A DNA stretch of 7,397 bases from Hyphomicrobiales bacterium (GTDB lineage Bacteria; Pseudomonadota; Alphaproteobacteria; Rhizobiales; Xanthobacteraceae). Where the stretch lies: contig PKXB01000152.1 of the NCBI GenBank assembly GCA_003133345.1, positions 9,177 through 16,573 on the forward strand. The letters are read 5' to 3'. How positions within the stretch are numbered: position 1 is the stretch's first letter; each line of letters opens with the position of its first letter. A program made the position numbers and the translations under genes. Below, in pieces: positions 5,529-7,397 of this stretch. Below the pieces are notes generated by a model. The model was not told the DNA's origin. It ran no database searches and worked only from the letters and a program-made list of their open reading frames with translations.

Positions 5529-5996
5529 TCAGCGAGATTTCTTGGCATTTTCGATAAAAACATCCAATTGATCGTGATGCTGATCGTGCGCGTTCACAAA
5601 ATCTTGGACACTCGGTTCGGCCGAATGTTGGCACCACTCTGTCAGCCGGGTGCGCTCCTCGTCCGGGTTCGGGCCGTATAAACGCCTCACCGCGAGCAGC
5701 GCGCTAGCTCGTGCAGCTTGCGCCGAGCGAATGATTATCTGATTGGCTTCCTCAAACGGCAAACCAGCGACCACGTCGCCCCTTATGTGTTGAGCAAGGG
5801 CCCGGGTATCGCCAAAAGCACTTCTATTACGCTGAATGATTGAAGGATCGAACTGTGCACAATATTCAGTAAAATTGTTGGCGATATTCGCTCGCGTCAA
5901 AATTCGAACGAGCACATCGTCATCGGCAGCAAAAGCCGGAACCGCCGACGAAAGGCCAAGTACAATCATAATTGCAATTAGGACAAACTTTTTCAT
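5529..5996 (-). CDS. Small secreted protein of unknown function with two cysteines and a His-rich tail
   Basis: Not recognised as a named family. The 155-aa product has a clear signal peptide, MKKFVLIAIMIVLGLSSAVPAFA (residues 1-23, written here in two parts: a Lys-rich start and a hydrophobic core ending in PAFA). The mature part is mostly helical in character and has exactly two cysteines, C46 (TEYCAQ) and C122 (TEWCQH), in similar surroundings, which suggests a disulfide between paired helices. Near the end HDQHHDQ (137-143) could bind a metal ion. The start at ATG 5996 has GGAG 7 nt upstream (6004-6007); the longer TTG start at 6014 has no such support. It lies 26 nt after the outer-membrane barrel gene on the same strand, so it is very likely co-transcribed and may act with it in the periplasm. 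Confidence 0.8.
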   Translation of the reverse strand: MKKFVLIAIMIVLGLSSAVPAFAADDDVLVRILTRANIANNFTEYCAQFDPSIIQRNRSAFGDTRALAQHIRGDVVAGLPFEEANQIIIRSAQAARASALLAVRRLYGPNPDEERTRLTEWCQHSAEPSVQDFVNAHDQHHDQLDVFIENAKKSR

Positions 5997-6022
5997 CTCG
6001 GATCTCCATTCCAAGCTGGTGC

Positions 6023-6934
6023 TCAGAACCGATACGAAACGCCAATATATGGGTTATAGCGGGGCGTTGCATTATTGAGGCCAAGATAAACTCCCACGTC
6101 AAGCTGAAGGTTCTTGCTTACAAGATACTGCAATGACGGATCGAAGCTCATCTTCGTCGCGGCCGCTCTTTCAGTGCTGGCGTCAACGGCCAACTCTACT
6201 GCTGCCGTTAGCCCCTTTATGAAAACAGGTCGATTCAAGTTTACGATCAAGCCGTAGTCTCCCCGATAGGTTGTATTATCGGAGTTCCGCAGCAGGCCGA
6301 CGTTTGGTTCGACAGTCAGTGACCAGGGCTTCGACAGCGCAATCGTGTATGGCGCATTGACGGTGAACTCTGCGTAACCGTTGCCAAGCCCAGACGCTGC
6401 GGTGGGGAGCTTTAAAAAAGGTAGGAGAGCCAAGGATTGATCTCCTCCGTCGTTCCCGAATGCATTGATCTTTGCGCCTAGAAATGTATCTCCAAATCCG
6501 CGAGCTGTTATCGTTCCTCCCGCGCCACCATTAGAAGCATTCACAGAGGAGCTTCCGTCGGATTGACGCAAACTGTTGAACAGGGCCAAGCCAAGTTCCA
6601 CATCCATCCAGTTCGTAACGCCTAACTTCAAAATCGGGGTCCCAACGCTGTACGCGTGTGTCGTGATATCCCCGCTTCCATGTGGGTCAAAAGTGTAGTT
6701 CAGGAAATCCGACTCAATCTGAAAATGGCCAGCGTCGACTGTTATGGAGCTGTGAGACTTTCCTGGCCTGTCCGTGCTCAATTCACGCAGCCTGTTAGCC
6801 GGCACGGGATTGAACAGGGAAAAACCAAGGTCTGGAGATGATTCAACTGCAGGCTGTGCTTTGAGAGACGTTCCTACGGCCAAGAAGAGAAATAGGCCGG
6901 ACGTAGCAATAAATTTTCTGCCGACGCGGTTCAT
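6023..6934 (-). CDS. Outer-membrane beta-barrel, MetA-pathway/phenol-degradation-type transporter family
   Basis: Predicted outer-membrane barrel protein of 303 aa, resembling the family annotated as 'transporter' or 'putative MetA-pathway of phenol degradation' (PF13557 type). Residues 1-26 form a signal peptide (FIATSGLFLFLAV, cut after LKA). The family's conserved opening STDRPGKS (53-60) is present. It is followed by alternating amphipathic strands with Gly/Asn/Ser-rich turns and ends in SYRF, with the C-terminal Phe that barrel-assembly machinery recognises. The transported substrate is not known for most members, and the phenol name should not be read as function here. The ATG at 6934 has GGAG 6 nt upstream and starts the signal peptide; the longer GTG frame from 6958 does not. 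It is the first gene of a minus-strand pair with the small secreted protein and converges on the copper genes. Codon use is less GC-rich than in the L,D-transpeptidase. Confidence 0.82.
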   Translation of the reverse strand: MNRVGRKFIATSGLFLFLAVGTSLKAQPAVESSPDLGFSLFNPVPANRLRELSTDRPGKSHSSITVDAGHFQIESDFLNYTFDPHGSGDITTHAYSVGTPILKLGVTNWMDVELGLALFNSLRQSDGSSSVNASNGGAGGTITARGFGDTFLGAKINAFGNDGGDQSLALLPFLKLPTAASGLGNGYAEFTVNAPYTIALSKPWSLTVEPNVGLLRNSDNTTYRGDYGLIVNLNRPVFIKGLTAAVELAVDASTERAAATKMSFDPSLQYLVSKNLQLDVGVYLGLNNATPRYNPYIGVSYRF

Positions 6935-6953
6935 TACCTGCTCCAATCGAGCA

Positions 6954-6970
6954 AACACGTGCCGCGTGTT
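6954..6970. promoter_or_regulatory. Inverted repeat upstream of the barrel gene, candidate operator
   Basis: AACACG (6954-6959) and CGTGTT (6965-6970) are exact reverse complements around a 5-base spacer TGCCG. The dyad lies about 10 nt upstream of the ribosome binding site of the barrel gene, in its 5' leader or promoter. It could be a repressor site or a small leader hairpin. No -35/-10 pair could be assigned with confidence. Confidence 0.3.
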
Positions 6971-7397
6971 GCTGTCTGAACGCTAATCTAGAGAACTCGA
7001 GAAGGCCTGCGCCAGATTTTAGACTTCGACGAAGCGGGCCTACCATTCCGATCCGATCTCAATCTGCAATTGCCTCATCTTCCGCGGATAGTATTGTATG
7101 TTGTTTGCGTTTGGCGGACGCGTCAAGGGCGTGCGGCGTTCAAACAGCTGCCAAAGAGCCGCTAGCTGTGCGCTGGCTAACCGTAAAATTTCTCGATTAT
7201 GCGATCAGTTATCAGGGCACCGTTCTATTCGATTTTATCATGCCCGCGAGATGAAGTATGTTGTCTATCTCTTCGTCATTGCGGCGATTTAAGCGGTCGT
7301 CAAGGGCATCGCGCTACGCACATCACATTTGAGATTTGGCGCCCGCGTTCCATCGGCGACAATATTTGAGGTCGCGCGACAAGATAAAATGTCTGCT
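6971..7397. other. Gene-poor right end
   Basis: No convincing gene was found. A 64-codon plus-strand frame (7098-7292) has a basic, featureless first part and no ribosome binding site. Its last 13 codons (MKYVVYLFVIAAI, 7251-7292) look like the start of a small membrane peptide. The frame after the TAA stays open to the window end. CGTCAAGGGC occurs twice (7121-7130 and 7298-7307), which may be chance. The promoter of the barrel gene should lie at the left of this stretch on the minus strand. Confidence 0.4.
7388..7397. repeat. Possible start of another interspersed repeat copy, cut by the window edge
   Basis: AATGTCTGCT differs at one base from the AATGTCCGCT core seen at 892-901 and 2674-2683. 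It is cut by the window end, so it cannot be confirmed. Confidence 0.2.

Noticed and set aside
5507..5681. C-terminal part of the 109-codon plus-strand ORF starting at 5352
   Set aside because: It is antisense to the small secreted-protein gene and arises only because the frame continues past the T-run break.

Overview
The window looks like an accessory stretch of an alphaproteobacterial chromosome, most likely from the Bradyrhizobium/Rhodopseudomonas/Afipia group. The reasons are GC-rich coding sequence mixed with lower-GC genes, strong GGAG/AAGGAG ribosome binding sites, and degenerate copies of a short interspersed repeat with the core ATGTCCGCT that I associate from memory with those genomes. 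The genus is inference; no marker gene fixes it.

Left part (1-941): an intact tRNA-Thr(CGT) gene at 21-95 with an encoded CCA end, then about 850 bp without an intact gene. That stretch holds a perfect 8-bp hairpin (493-518), a 52-codon fragment matching the N-terminus of type I restriction HsdR subunits (610-768) and a decayed interspersed repeat (845-905). A tRNA gene followed by a restriction-gene fragment suggests an eroded genomic island.

Middle left (942-3636, minus strand): two cell-envelope enzymes in tandem. The upstream one is a membrane-anchored or secreted SLT-type lytic transglycosylase (316 aa). The downstream one is a 520-aa L,D-transpeptidase with an intact catalytic YkuD domain, an alanine-rich coiled coil, and a second YkuD-like domain that lacks the catalytic segment. 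Another interspersed-repeat copy lies between them, against the transglycosylase stop codon.

Centre (3637-5528): a gene-poor stretch with a third repeat copy and a 5'-truncated small membrane-protein remnant on the minus strand (4084-4362). Then comes a compact plus-strand pair: a periplasmic type-1 copper cupredoxin (155 aa) and a CusF-like periplasmic copper-binding protein (102 aa). It looks like a periplasmic copper-handling module without its usual efflux or oxidase partners. Inverted repeats and a probable frameshifted small gene (5352-5506) follow.

Right part (5529-6934, minus strand): a two-gene unit convergent with the copper pair. The first gene encodes an outer-membrane beta-barrel of the 'transporter / MetA-pathway of phenol degradation' type (303 aa). 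The second encodes a small secreted protein of unknown function with two cysteines and a His-rich tail (155 aa), 26 nt downstream. The last 460 bp hold no convincing gene: an inverted repeat upstream of the barrel gene, a 13-codon ORF starting MKYVVY, and the beginning of another repeat copy at the window edge.

No insertion sequence, integrase, CRISPR array or rRNA was seen. I found no clear new multi-gene system. The most interesting items are the domain duplication with catalytic loss in the L,D-transpeptidase, the stand-alone cupredoxin/CusF pair with a Met-for-Trp metal site, the barrel/small-secreted-protein unit, and the tRNA-flanked island scar.
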